Source: Metarhizobium sp017305935 (GTDB lineage Bacteria > Pseudomonadota > Alphaproteobacteria > Rhizobiales > Rhizobiaceae). From it: 64,000 nucleotides of DNA. Position 1 is the stretch's first letter. Each line of letters starts with the position of its first letter. Below, piece by piece: positions 39,885 to 47,826 of this stretch. A model generated the notes under the pieces. It was not told where the DNA came from and did not search any database. It was given only the letters and a program-made list of their open reading frames with translations. Location of the stretch: the NCBI RefSeq assembly GCF_029601685.1, contig NZ_JARRIR010000002.1, positions 186,001 to 250,000 on the forward strand. Reading direction: 5' to 3'. The translations under genes and the position numbers were made by a program.

Positions 39885-40760
39885 ATGGACATCATTCGCG
39901 GCATCGCCGCTCTGCGCGAGCGGCTGGCCGAACACCGTCGCGCCGGCCGCCGCATCGGGCTTGTGCCGACCATGGGATATCTCCATGTCGGCCATATGCA
40001 GCTCGTCGCCCGTGCCAAGGCCGAAAACGACATCAGCGTCGTCTCCATCTTCGTCAATCCGCTGCAGTTCGGCGCGAATGAGGATCTGGCGCGCTATCCG
40101 CGCGATCTCGACCGCGATGCCGCCATGCTGCGGGAGGCCGGCGTCGATTTCCTCTTCGCCCCCGACGTGCCCGACATGTATCCGAGGCCGATGGAAACCG
40201 TCGTCGACGTGCCCACGCTCGGCGCCGAGCTGGAAGGCGCGGTGCGGCCCGGCCATTTCGCCGGCGTCGCCACGGTCGTGACCAAACTGTTCAACATCGT
40301 CCAGCCGGACAGCGCCTATTTCGGCGAGAAGGATTACCAGCAGGTCGCCGTCATCCGCCGCATGGTCGAGGATCTGGCCCAGCCGGTGCGGGTCGTGCCG
40401 GTGCCGACCGTGCGCGAGGCGGATGGCCTCGCCTGCTCTTCCCGCAACGTCTATCTGAGCCCCGAGCAGCGCCGCGCCGCCGTCATCGTGCCGAAGACGC
40501 TGATCGAGGCCGAACGCCTTTATCGCGAAGGCCTGCGCGAAGTCGCCGCCTTCGAGGCGGCGCTGCGCGCCTTCATCGCCGCCGAGCCGCTGGCCGGGCC
40601 TGAAGTCGTCGCCATTCGCGACCCTGAAACGCTGAAGCCGATGGAGACCATCGGCGAGCGCCCGGCGCTGTTGGTGCTCTACATCCGCATCGGCCAGACC
40701 CGCTTGCTCGACAACGGCCTGATCGGCGCCGCCCAGAACATTCTCGGAAAGGCCGCATGA
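39885..40760 (+). CDS. panC: Pantothenate synthetase PanC
   Basis: This 291-residue enzyme ligates pantoate and beta-alanine using ATP, the last step of pantothenate synthesis. Visible motifs are VPTMGYLHVGHMQLVARAK (the HIGH-like site), SIFVNPLQFGANEDLARYPRDLDRD, GHFAGVATVVTKLFNIVQPDSAYFGEKDYQQ, and the KMSKS-like READGLACSSRNVYLS. ATG 39885 has GGGGAGG upstream; an in-frame start at 39813 would add an atypical leader. panB follows after 1 bp. Confidence 0.97.
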   Translation: MDIIRGIAALRERLAEHRRAGRRIGLVPTMGYLHVGHMQLVARAKAENDISVVSIFVNPLQFGANEDLARYPRDLDRDAAMLREAGVDFLFAPDVPDMYPRPMETVVDVPTLGAELEGAVRPGHFAGVATVVTKLFNIVQPDSAYFGEKDYQQVAVIRRMVEDLAQPVRVVPVPTVREADGLACSSRNVYLSPEQRRAAVIVPKTLIEAERLYREGLREVAAFEAALRAFIAAEPLAGPEVVAIRDPETLKPMETIGERPALLVLYIRIGQTRLLDNGLIGAAQNILGKAA

Positions 40761-40761
40761 C

Positions 40762-41583
40762 ATGAGCGCAGTCGGACGCCAGAAGCGGGTCTCGCCCGCC
40801 GCCATCACCGCGCTCAAGGGCGAGCGCCCCATCGTCTGCCTCACGGCTTATACGACGCCGATCGCACGGCTGCTGGATCCGCATTGCGACCTGCTGCTGG
40901 TCGGCGATTCGCTCGGGATGGTTCTCTACGGCATGGAGTCCACCATCGGCGTCACCACCGAGATGATGATCGGCCATGGCAAGGCGGTGATGCGCGCAGC
41001 CACCCATGCCTGCGTCATCGTCGACCTGCCCTTCGGCGCCTACCAGGAGTCCAGGGAACAGGCCTTCCGCACCGCCGCCCGCATCATGATGGAAACCGGC
41101 TGCGACGGCGTGAAGCTGGAAGGCGGCGAGGAAATGGCCGAAACCGTTGCCTTCCTCGTGAAGCGCGGCATTCCGGTCTTCGGCCATGTCGGGCTGATGC
41201 CGCAGCAGGTCAGCGCCACCGGCGGCTATCGCTCGCTCGGCCGCACCGAAGACGAAAGCGACAAGATCCGCCGCGACGCCGCCGCCATCGGGCAGGCTGG
41301 CGCCTTCGCCATGGTCATCGAAGGCACGGTGGAGCCGCTCGCCCGCGAGATCACCGCAAACGTTGCCGTACCGACCATCGGCATCGGCGCTTCGCCCGCC
41401 TGTGACGGCCAGGTGCTGGTCTGCGACGACATGCTCGGCCTGTTCAACGACTTCAAGCCGCGCTTCGTCAAGCATTTCGCCTCGCTGGCGCCGCTGGTCT
41501 CACAAGCCGCCGAAGACTATGCCCGCGAGGTCAGGGGCCGCACCTTTCCCGCAGACGAACATACGTTCAAGCTGAAACGCTGA
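40762..41583 (+). CDS. panB: 3-methyl-2-oxobutanoate hydroxymethyltransferase PanB
   Basis: This 273-residue enzyme adds a hydroxymethyl group from methylene-tetrahydrofolate to 2-oxoisovalerate, giving ketopantoate. Motifs: ERPIVCLTAYTTPIARLLDPHCDLLLVGDSLGMVLYG (Mg-binding Asp in VGDSLG), GCDGVKLEGGEEMAETVAFL, IPVFGHVGLMPQQVSATGGYRSLGRT and the catalytic Glu in GAFAMVIEGTVEPLA. It is second in panC-panB. 2-Oxoisovalerate comes from the ilv pathway encoded at 7.5-10 kb. Confidence 0.97.
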   Translation: MSAVGRQKRVSPAAITALKGERPIVCLTAYTTPIARLLDPHCDLLLVGDSLGMVLYGMESTIGVTTEMMIGHGKAVMRAATHACVIVDLPFGAYQESREQAFRTAARIMMETGCDGVKLEGGEEMAETVAFLVKRGIPVFGHVGLMPQQVSATGGYRSLGRTEDESDKIRRDAAAIGQAGAFAMVIEGTVEPLAREITANVAVPTIGIGASPACDGQVLVCDDMLGLFNDFKPRFVKHFASLAPLVSQAAEDYAREVRGRTFPADEHTFKLKR

Positions 41584-41904
41584 CGCCTCTCGGCACAATC
41601 CCCGGTAAGCACGGCAAGCCGCTCCCCGCCGTTCCGGCAGGGAGCGGCCGTGTGCTGCTGTCGGCGAAAAATGCTGTATGGCGCAAAAACAAGCACATCG
41701 CTCAAAACTTAGACAGAAGCTTACAAAAGCGGTTGCGCTGGCGCAATAATAGGCACATAAGTTCGCAAATTGTGCAACTTCCGTATTCCGAGTCCATAAA
41801 TAGATCGGAGACATAACCAAAAGCCGCCGCTTTTCAACGACGCGCTCGCCTTGAAGCGGCAGCCGTCGAGAGAAATCCTGCGGCCTGAACGAAAGGGGTG
41901 CCGG
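41584..41904. promoter_or_regulatory. gdhA upstream region with spaced direct repeats and dyads
   Basis: This 321-bp space holds no gene. Two 18-bp direct repeats, GCGCAAAAACAAGCACAT (41681-41698) and GCGCAATAATAGGCACAT (41741-41758), match at 15 of 18 positions and start exactly 60 bp apart. Around the second are dyads TTGCGC-TG-GCGCAA (41733-41746) and GTTCGCA...TGTGCAAC (41761-41778). This looks like a multi-site regulator region, possibly Lrp/AsnC-like, for gdhA. Confidence 0.4.
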
Positions 41905-43260
41905 ATGGCGACCGTTGACGAAAAGCTTGAACCGATCCTTGCCCAGGTCTTGCACCGCAACCCGGCGGAACCCGAGTTCCACCAGGCCGTGCGTGAGGTT
42001 CTGGAAAGCCTTGGCCTCGTCGTCTCCAAACATCCCGGTTATCTCAGCGATGCGCTGATCGAGCGCATCTGCGAGCCGGAGCGCCAGATCATCTTCCGCG
42101 TGCCGTGGGTGGACGATAAGGGCCAGGTGCGCATCAACCGGGGTTTCCGTGTCCAGTTCAACTCGGCGCTCGGCCCCTACAAGGGCGGCCTGCGCTTCCA
42201 CCCCTCGGTCAATCTCGGCATCATCAAGTTCCTCGGCTTCGAGCAGATCTTCAAGAACGCGCTGACCGGTCTGCCGATCGGCGGCGGCAAGGGCGGCTCC
42301 GACTTCGATCCGAAGGGCCATTCGGACGGCGAGATCATGCGCTTCTGCCAGTCGTTCATGACCGAGCTCTATCGTCACCTCGGCGAGTATACCGACGTGC
42401 CGGCCGGCGATATCGGCGTCAGCGGCCGTGAGATCGGCTGGATGTTCGGCCAGTACAAGCGCCTGACCAACCGTTTCGAGGCCGGTGTCTTCACCGGCAA
42501 GGGTCTGAGCTATGGCGGTTCGCTGGTGCGTAAGGAAGCGACCGGCTATGGCGCCGTCTACTTCACCCGCGCCATGCTGTCGCGCAAGGGCACGGATTTC
42601 GAGGGCAAGAAGGTCACCGTCTCGGGTTCCGGCAATGTCGCGATCTACGCCATGGAACAGGCGATCAATTACGGCGCCAAGGTCGTGGCCTGCTCCGACA
42701 GCAGCGGCTATCTTGTCGACGAGAATGGCATCGATCTCGGTCTGGTCAAGGACATCAAGGAAATCCGCCGCGAGCGGCTTTCCGAATACGCCCGCACCCG
42801 CCAGACTGGCGTGCACTTCATCGCCTCCGGCAAGGGCTCGATCTGGGATGTGCCCTGCGACGTCGCCCTGCCCTGCGCCACGCAGAACGAACTGTCCGGC
42901 AAGGATGCCCGCACGCTGATCGCCAACGGCGTCATCGCGGTCGCCGAAGGCGCCAACATGCCCTCGACGCCGGAAGCGGTGCGCGCCTTCCAGGAAGCCG
43001 GCGTGCTGTTCGGCCCCGGCAAGGCCGCCAATGCCGGCGGCGTCGCCACTTCGGCGCTGGAAATGCAGCAGAACGCCAGCCGCGATAGCTGGAGCTTCGA
43101 GACCGCCCGCGAACGCCTCGGCCAGATCATGCAAGGCATCCATGACCGCTGCGCAGAAACGGCGGAGGAATACGGCGCAAAGGGCAATTACGTGCTCGGC
43201 GCCAACATCGCCGGCTTCATCCGCGTGGCGGAAGCCATGCGCGCCCAGGGCGTCATCTGA
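41905..43260 (+). CDS. gdhA: NADP-specific glutamate dehydrogenase
   Basis: A 451-residue hexameric-type (class I, E. coli GdhA-like) enzyme aminating 2-oxoglutarate to glutamate. Signatures: FRVQFNSALGPYKGGLRFHPSVNLGIIKFLGFEQIFKNALTGLPIGGGKGGSDFDPKGHSDGEIMRFCQSFMTEL with the catalytic Lys residues, DVPAGDIGVSGREIGWMFGQYK, and the Rossmann motif VTVSGSGNVAIYAMEQA. Full length, ATG 41905 preceded by AAAGGGG. It stands alone with its own long upstream region. Confidence 0.96.
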   Translation: MATVDEKLEPILAQVLHRNPAEPEFHQAVREVLESLGLVVSKHPGYLSDALIERICEPERQIIFRVPWVDDKGQVRINRGFRVQFNSALGPYKGGLRFHPSVNLGIIKFLGFEQIFKNALTGLPIGGGKGGSDFDPKGHSDGEIMRFCQSFMTELYRHLGEYTDVPAGDIGVSGREIGWMFGQYKRLTNRFEAGVFTGKGLSYGGSLVRKEATGYGAVYFTRAMLSRKGTDFEGKKVTVSGSGNVAIYAMEQAINYGAKVVACSDSSGYLVDENGIDLGLVKDIKEIRRERLSEYARTRQTGVHFIASGKGSIWDVPCDVALPCATQNELSGKDARTLIANGVIAVAEGANMPSTPEAVRAFQEAGVLFGPGKAANAGGVATSALEMQQNASRDSWSFETARERLGQIMQGIHDRCAETAEEYGAKGNYVLGANIAGFIRVAEAMRAQGVI

Positions 43261-43381
43261 TCGCCATTGGTTGACAGCGTATGGAACGGCCTCGGATTCA
43301 TCCGGGGCCGTTCGGCATTTCAGGCAAAGGGCTTGAAGCGCGAAGCCAGGCAGAGTAATGGCAACGCCTTTAAATGTTTGC

Positions 43382-43426
43382 GCATTTCCGGACGGAAAAC
43401 CGCTCCGCACTTCTCCTGGAAAATGC
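43382..43426 (+). repeat. Dispersed palindromic repeat, copy 6
   Basis: 45 bp, GCATTTCCGGACGGAAAACC to TCTCCTGGAAAATGC. It lies 17 bases before the azlC ATG, so it would fall in the azlC 5' untranslated region. Confidence 0.85.
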
Positions 43427-43443
43427 TTCAAAAGGCAAAGCGG

Positions 43444-44151
43444 ATGAGCAGCAATTCGGATTTTGCGGAAGGCCTGCGCGGCGCTTTTCCGATCATGGCT
43501 TCGGCCGCGCCCTTTGCGGTGCTGTTCGGCGCGGTGGCGATCGCCAACGGCCAGACGGTGGCCGAGGCCGCGCTGATGAGCGCGACGGTGTTTGCCGGCG
43601 CCAGCCAGTTGGTCGGCATCGAGCTGTTCGGCCACAAGGTGCAGCCCTGGCTGATCGTGCTGTCGGTGCTGGCGGTGAATTTCCGCCACATCCTCTATTC
43701 GGCAGCCATCGCGCGTTTCATCAGCCATTTCACGCCGCTGCAGAAAATCATCGGCTTCCACCTTCTGACCGACCCGCAATTCGCCCAGAGCGTCCAGCGC
43801 GGCGAATCGGGCAAGAAGGTCAGCTTCGCCTGGTATCTCGGTTTCGGCGTGATGATCTTCGTGCCCTGGGTCACGCTGACCGTCGCCGGCGGCATCTTCG
43901 GCAGGCTGGTCGGCGATCCCAGGATCATCGGCATCGACGTGCTGCTGCCGATCTACTTCATGGAAATGGTGCTCGGCTTCCGCAGGAAGGCCGGTTTCCT
44001 GCCGATCGTCGTCGTCAGCGCGCTGGCTTCGGTGCTGGCTTATCGTTACGTCGGCTCGCCCTGGCATGTCAGCATCGGCGCCGTCGCCGGCGTGGCGCTG
44101 GCCGCCTTCCTGCCCTCCGCCACGGCAGGCGCCGAGGAGCCGGTCGAATGA
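43444..44151 (+). CDS. azlC: AzlC-family branched-chain amino acid exporter subunit
   Basis: A 235-residue membrane protein with six or so helices. The AzlC signature is clear: FAEGLRGAFPIMASAAPFAVLFGAVAIANGQTVAEAALMSATVFAGASQLVGIELFG, then VNFRHILYSAAIARF and LLTDPQFAQS. AzlC works with AzlD (the YgaZ-YgaH pair in E. coli) to export valine and analogues. ATG 43444 was chosen because the upstream in-frame codons would read through the palindromic repeat. Its stop overlaps the azlD ATG (ATGA). Confidence 0.94.
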   Translation: MSSNSDFAEGLRGAFPIMASAAPFAVLFGAVAIANGQTVAEAALMSATVFAGASQLVGIELFGHKVQPWLIVLSVLAVNFRHILYSAAIARFISHFTPLQKIIGFHLLTDPQFAQSVQRGESGKKVSFAWYLGFGVMIFVPWVTLTVAGGIFGRLVGDPRIIGIDVLLPIYFMEMVLGFRRKAGFLPIVVVSALASVLAYRYVGSPWHVSIGAVAGVALAAFLPSATAGAEEPVE

Positions 44152-44456
44152 GCACGTTCCTCAATACGGATATGGTGGCGCTGATCCTGATGTGCGCCGT
44201 CGCCACCTTTGCGACACGCATCGGCGGCTATATGCTGATGGCGCGGATGAAATCCATCCCGCCGCGCCTCGATGCGGCACTGAACGCCGTGCCGGCGGCG
44301 GTGCTGACCACGCTCGTCGCCCCCGCCTTCTATGCCGGCGAGATCGACATCAAGATCGCCATGGCGGTGGCGCTGGTCATCGGCCTGCGCTTTTCCGTCA
44401 TGCCGATGCTGCTCGCCGGCTGGTGCATCGTGATGGTTTTTCGTCATCTTCTCTAA
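44148..44456 (+). CDS. azlD: AzlD-family branched-chain amino acid exporter subunit
   Basis: A 102-residue membrane protein with about four helices: MVALILMCAVATFATRIGGYMLMARMKSIPPRLDAALNAVPAAVLTTLVAPAFYAGEIDIKIAMAVALVIGLR...MLLAGWCIVMVFRHLL, typical of AzlD/YgaH. It starts in a 4-bp overlap with azlC, consistent with stoichiometric coupling of the two-subunit exporter. It converges on the aminopeptidase gene. Confidence 0.94.
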   Translation: MSTFLNTDMVALILMCAVATFATRIGGYMLMARMKSIPPRLDAALNAVPAAVLTTLVAPAFYAGEIDIKIAMAVALVIGLRFSVMPMLLAGWCIVMVFRHLL

Positions 44457-44498
44457 AAATTCGGACGGTGAAGGTTTCCCCTCGCCGGCCTTTTCATT

Positions 44499-46331
44499 TC
44501 AGATCAGCGGCCGCGTTGCCTGCGCCAGCCAGTCGCGCACATCCTTGCGCTCGATCAGCGGTGTCAGCGCCTCGCGCGTACGGGCGTGGTAGTCGTTGAC
44601 CCAGTCGATCTCCTCACGGGTCAGAAGCTCAGTGACGATCAAGTCGCGGTCGATGGGGCAATAGGTCAGCGTTTCGAAGGACAGCATCGGCGCATCGCCG
44701 CCCTCGACCGCTTCCGCCTCGCGCACATAGATCAGGTTCTCGATGCGAATGCCGAAGCTGCCGGGCCGGTAATAGCCGGGCTCGTTCGAGAGGATCATGC
44801 CGGGCAGCAGCTCCTGCGTCGACAGCCGCGAAATCCGCTGCGGCCCCTCATGCACCGAGAGATAAGAGCCGACGCCATGGCCCGTGCCATGGGCGAAATC
44901 GGCGCCCGCCTTCCACAGGTTGATGCGCGCCAGCGGGTCGAGATCGCAGCCGCGCGTGCCCTTGGGGAAACGCGCCGTCGAAATGGCGATCATGCCCTTC
45001 AGCACCAGTGTGAAGAAGCGCTTGCGTTCGTAATCCACCACGCCGATGCCGACGGTGCGGGTGATGTCGGTGGTGCCGTTGACGTATTGCGCGCCCGAAT
45101 CGATCAGGAACAGTTCGCCGCCATCGATAGTCCGGTCGGTCTGCGTCGTCACCCGGTAATGCATGATCGCCGCATGCTCGCCGGCGCCGGCGATGGTGTC
45201 GAAGGAAATATCCTTCAGCGGGTTTTGCATCGACTGGCCGACACCGGCCCTGATCTCCTCGAGTTGTTTCGTCGCATCGATTTCGGTGACCGAACCGGGC
45301 TTGACCTGATCGAGCCAGTGCAGGAACTCGGCCATCGCCGCCCCGTCCTGGAGATGCGCCGCCGCCGAGCCGTTGAGTTCGGCGAGGTTCTTGCAGGCGC
45401 GCGGGATTTTCGCCGGATCGTTGCCCTCGACGATCTCGCCGCCTTTGGCGCCAATCAGTTCGACGAGCGCATACGGCGTCAGGTCGGGATCGACGAGAAT
45501 GCGGGCGCCACCGGCGGATTGCCGTGCCAGGGCGGCTTCCAGCTCGGAGGACGACCGTTGCAGGCAGAGCTGCGCCAGATAGGCTTCCGCCTCGATATTG
45601 GTCTTGCGCTTGTCGAGGAACAGGAGCGGTTTGCCGGAAGCAGGCAGAATGGCGCGCGCCAGCGGATGCGGCGTATGCGGCACGTCGCTGCCGCGAATGT
45701 TGAAGATCCAGGCGACCGAGGACGGATCGGTGATCAGCACGGCCGAAAGCTCCTTCGCTTCGAGATCGGCCTGGATGGTGGCGATCTTGTCCCTGGCCAG
45801 CACACCCGATTCGGAAATGTTCTGGATATGGACCGCGCCGAGCGGTTCGGCCGGGCGGCTGATCCACAGGCGGTCGAGCGGATTGTGATCGAGCAACACC
45901 AGCGTCCCGCCGAGTTCGGCCAGCGCCTTTTCGAGGCGGCGCACTTCGGCGCCGGTATGCAGCCAGGGATCGATGCCGAGCCGCATTCCCCTGGCTCCGT
46001 GCGCCTTCAGCCAGAGATGCGGCGGCTCGCCGACGAGATCGCCGCCGGTGAACACCGCGCCGTCCACCTGCTGCGCAAGCTGGGTAACGTAACGGCCATC
46101 GACGAACACCACCGCCTGTTTGCGATCGACCAGCGCGATGCCGGCAGAGCCGGTGAAACCGGTGAGCCACGACAACCGCTCAGACGAAGCTGGCACATAT
46201 TCGCCCTGATATTCGTCGGCGCGCGGCACCAGAAACGCATCGATGCCAAGCGTATCGAAGCTTGCCCGCAGCGCCTCGACGCGTTCGCGCCCATATTGCG
46301 GCGTTGACGTGACTTCGAAGGATTGAAACAT
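44499..46331 (-). CDS. pepP: Aminopeptidase P family protein (M24B metallopeptidase)
   Basis: A 610-residue three-domain Xaa-Pro aminopeptidase. Two creatinase-like N-terminal domains (IDAFLVPRADEYQGEYVPASSERLSWLTGFTGSAGIALV...AVVFVDGRYVTQLAQQVD) precede the pita-bread catalytic domain. Metal ligands are visible: Asp in LFLIDSGAQY, Asp in GTTDITRTV, His in HGTGHGVGSYLSVHEGP, Glu in ILSNEPGYY and Glu in GIRIENLIYV. ATG 46331 (MFQSFEVTSTPQYG) matches the usual rhizobial start. A GTG at 46367 with GGGAGAG five bases upstream would add 12 residues and is a serious alternative. Confidence 0.93.
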   Translation of the reverse strand: MFQSFEVTSTPQYGRERVEALRASFDTLGIDAFLVPRADEYQGEYVPASSERLSWLTGFTGSAGIALVDRKQAVVFVDGRYVTQLAQQVDGAVFTGGDLVGEPPHLWLKAHGARGMRLGIDPWLHTGAEVRRLEKALAELGGTLVLLDHNPLDRLWISRPAEPLGAVHIQNISESGVLARDKIATIQADLEAKELSAVLITDPSSVAWIFNIRGSDVPHTPHPLARAILPASGKPLLFLDKRKTNIEAEAYLAQLCLQRSSSELEAALARQSAGGARILVDPDLTPYALVELIGAKGGEIVEGNDPAKIPRACKNLAELNGSAAAHLQDGAAMAEFLHWLDQVKPGSVTEIDATKQLEEIRAGVGQSMQNPLKDISFDTIAGAGEHAAIMHYRVTTQTDRTIDGGELFLIDSGAQYVNGTTDITRTVGIGVVDYERKRFFTLVLKGMIAISTARFPKGTRGCDLDPLARINLWKAGADFAHGTGHGVGSYLSVHEGPQRISRLSTQELLPGMILSNEPGYYRPGSFGIRIENLIYVREAEAVEGGDAPMLSFETLTYCPIDRDLIVTELLTREEIDWVNDYHARTREALTPLIERKDVRDWLAQATRPLI

Positions 46332-46656
46332 GGCGGCCATCCCGGTTCGCATGAAAATGTCGTCCACTTCTACTCTCCCGGCGCACCTCGAAACAAGGGA
46401 TGCGCCCGGCGCATTTCCAGGAAATATAGGCGGCGGTTTTGCCGCCGGGACGACGACCCGCCCAGGCTTCCCGTTTCGGGCGAGAAACTAAGGCAACCGA
46501 ACAACGTCCAATAATCGACATATGCGGATGCCGCATGGCACCCATGAGCAATCGGCTCTGTTTCGGTTTTTGAAAATAAGTATAGTGCCGGCCAACGAAG
46601 CGGTTTCGAACGAAACCAAGTCGAAAGAAAATGAAAGAGCTGCTTGCTCGAAACGA

Positions 46657-46806
46657 AATGTGTCCGGTCACTCCTCCTCCCTCCTCCGGCCACATTGTCG
46701 AGCATCAGACGCCCGCTTGAGCATTCTCCTCCTCCGGCTCGCGGGCACCGATCAGGTCAGACTGATCGAGCAAGGCGGTGCCTCTGGCGCCGCCTTTTGC
46801 TTTTTT
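46657..46806 (+). ncRNA. Small RNA with CU-rich anti-Shine-Dalgarno loops (alpha-r14/'cuckoo'-like)
   Basis: Three hairpins and a terminator lie in the 513-bp gap between pepP and prmA. Hairpin 1 (46657-46696): AATGTG-t-CCGG pairs with CCGG-c-CACATT, loop TCACTCCTCCTCCCTCCT. Hairpin 2 (46711-46746): GCCCGC-tt-GAGC pairs with GCTC-GCGGGC, loop ATTCTCCTCCTCCG. Hairpin 3: GATCAG-GTCAGA-CTGATC (46750-46767). Terminator: AAGGCGGTGCC-TCT-GGCGCCGCCTT, TTGC, TTTTTT (46772-46806). Presenting CCUCC repeats in loops is the hallmark of rhizobial alpha-r14 (NfeR1) and Rhodobacter CcsR-type sRNAs, which base-pair with ribosome-binding sites. The 5' end is approximate and no convincing promoter was found. 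Confidence 0.7.
46772..46806 (+). terminator. Rho-independent terminator of the small RNA
   Basis: An 11-bp stem AAGGCGGTGCC/GGCGCCGCCTT with a 3-base loop (one G-U), followed by a T-rich tail ending TTTTTT. It points on the plus strand, so it cannot serve pepP or prmA and implies a plus-strand transcript. Confidence 0.8.
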
Positions 46807-46831
46807 GGGGGTTCTTGAAGAAGGCCGGATG

Positions 46832-46856
46832 AAAAAGGCGCGCCTCAGCGCGCCTT
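46832..46856 (-). terminator. prmA terminator containing the prmA stop codon
   Basis: On the minus strand AAGGCGCGC-TGAG-GCGCGCCTT followed by TTTTT. The loop's TGA (46847-46845) is the prmA stop codon, so the 5' arm of the stem is coding sequence. Confidence 0.8.
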
Positions 46857-47723
46857 GTCCAAATGGATGGTCACCCAGCCGTTGCGCCAGATAGTGCGGA
46901 TGTGGCGCAGGCGCGCACCATTATAGGCGGCCAGCACCTTCCAGCGCTGCGAAGCGAGAATGCCCGACAGAACGACCGAGCCGCCCGGCGCCAGATGAGT
47001 GACGAGCTGCGGCGCCATCTTGATCAGCGGCCGCGCCAGAATATTGGCGATGATCAGGTCGAACGGCCCGGCCTTGTCGAAGGCATCGGAATGAAAGCCA
47101 GGCGCCGTCGCAACGGTGATTCCCGAGGCGATGCCGTTGCGCTTGATGTTTTCACGCGCGACGGCGGTGGCGACGGGATCGATGTCGGTCGCCAGAATCG
47201 GCACTGGCTTGAGCTTGCGCACGGCAATCGCCAGCACGCCGCTGCCGGTTCCCAGATCCAGCGCATTGCGCACGGTGCGCGAGCGCACCACCCGGTCGAT
47301 CACCTCGAGGCAGCCCGCCGTGGTGCCGTGATGGCCGGTGCCGAAGGCCTGGCCGGCATCGATCTCGATGGCGATGTCGTTGACGGCGACCTTGTCGCGG
47401 TCATGCGAGCCATGCACGAGGAAACGCCCGGCGCGCACCGGCGACAGGCCCTCCAGCGATTTCGACACCCAGTCGATATCCGGAATCACCTCGCGCTCGA
47501 TGGAAAGATCGCCATGCTCGGCCGAGAGCAGCGCCTGCAGCCGCTCCGAGACCTGCGCCTCATCGTCGAAGGTCATGTAGACGGAGGCTTCCCAGATATC
47601 CTTGCGCTCGTCGATCTCGGTGGTGGCGATGGCGAAATCCTCTTCGCCGAACACCTCCGTCATCAGGTCGAGGATCGCCCCGGCCCGCGCTTCCGTCGTC
47701 GTCACATACAGGCGAATATCCAC
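46845..47723 (-). CDS. prmA: Ribosomal protein L11 methyltransferase PrmA
   Basis: A 292-residue SAM-dependent enzyme trimethylating ribosomal protein L11. The N-terminal L11-binding domain (DIRLYVTTTEARAGAILDLMTEVFGEEDFAIATTEID) precedes the methyltransferase domain: IEIDAGQAFGTGHHGTTAGCLEVID, motif I ALDLGTGSGVLAIAVRKL, ATDIDPVATAVARENIKRNG and DLIIANILARPLIKMAP. Length and motifs are typical. The stop codon lies inside its own terminator loop. Confidence 0.96.
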   Translation of the reverse strand: MDIRLYVTTTEARAGAILDLMTEVFGEEDFAIATTEIDERKDIWEASVYMTFDDEAQVSERLQALLSAEHGDLSIEREVIPDIDWVSKSLEGLSPVRAGRFLVHGSHDRDKVAVNDIAIEIDAGQAFGTGHHGTTAGCLEVIDRVVRSRTVRNALDLGTGSGVLAIAVRKLKPVPILATDIDPVATAVARENIKRNGIASGITVATAPGFHSDAFDKAGPFDLIIANILARPLIKMAPQLVTHLAPGGSVVLSGILASQRWKVLAAYNGARLRHIRTIWRNGWVTIHLDKAR

Positions 47724-47826
47724 GGCAACCTTCTCTCATGCGAAAAAGGCGGCCGATGCAGCCGCCCGAAACCTTGTTTTCCGCGCTTGTCTTAATCCGG
47801 AATCGTCCTCGCGTCAAAAGCGCGAA

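Noticed and set aside
41851..41904. 18-residue N-terminal extension of GdhA
   Set aside because: ATG 41905 has AAAGGGG at proper spacing and gives the normal family length.
46405..46440. Possible seventh palindromic repeat (GCATTTCCAGGAAATAT)
   Set aside because: Only the first half-motif matches; the rest is a different GC hairpin (GGCGGC...GCCGCC), so it is not counted.
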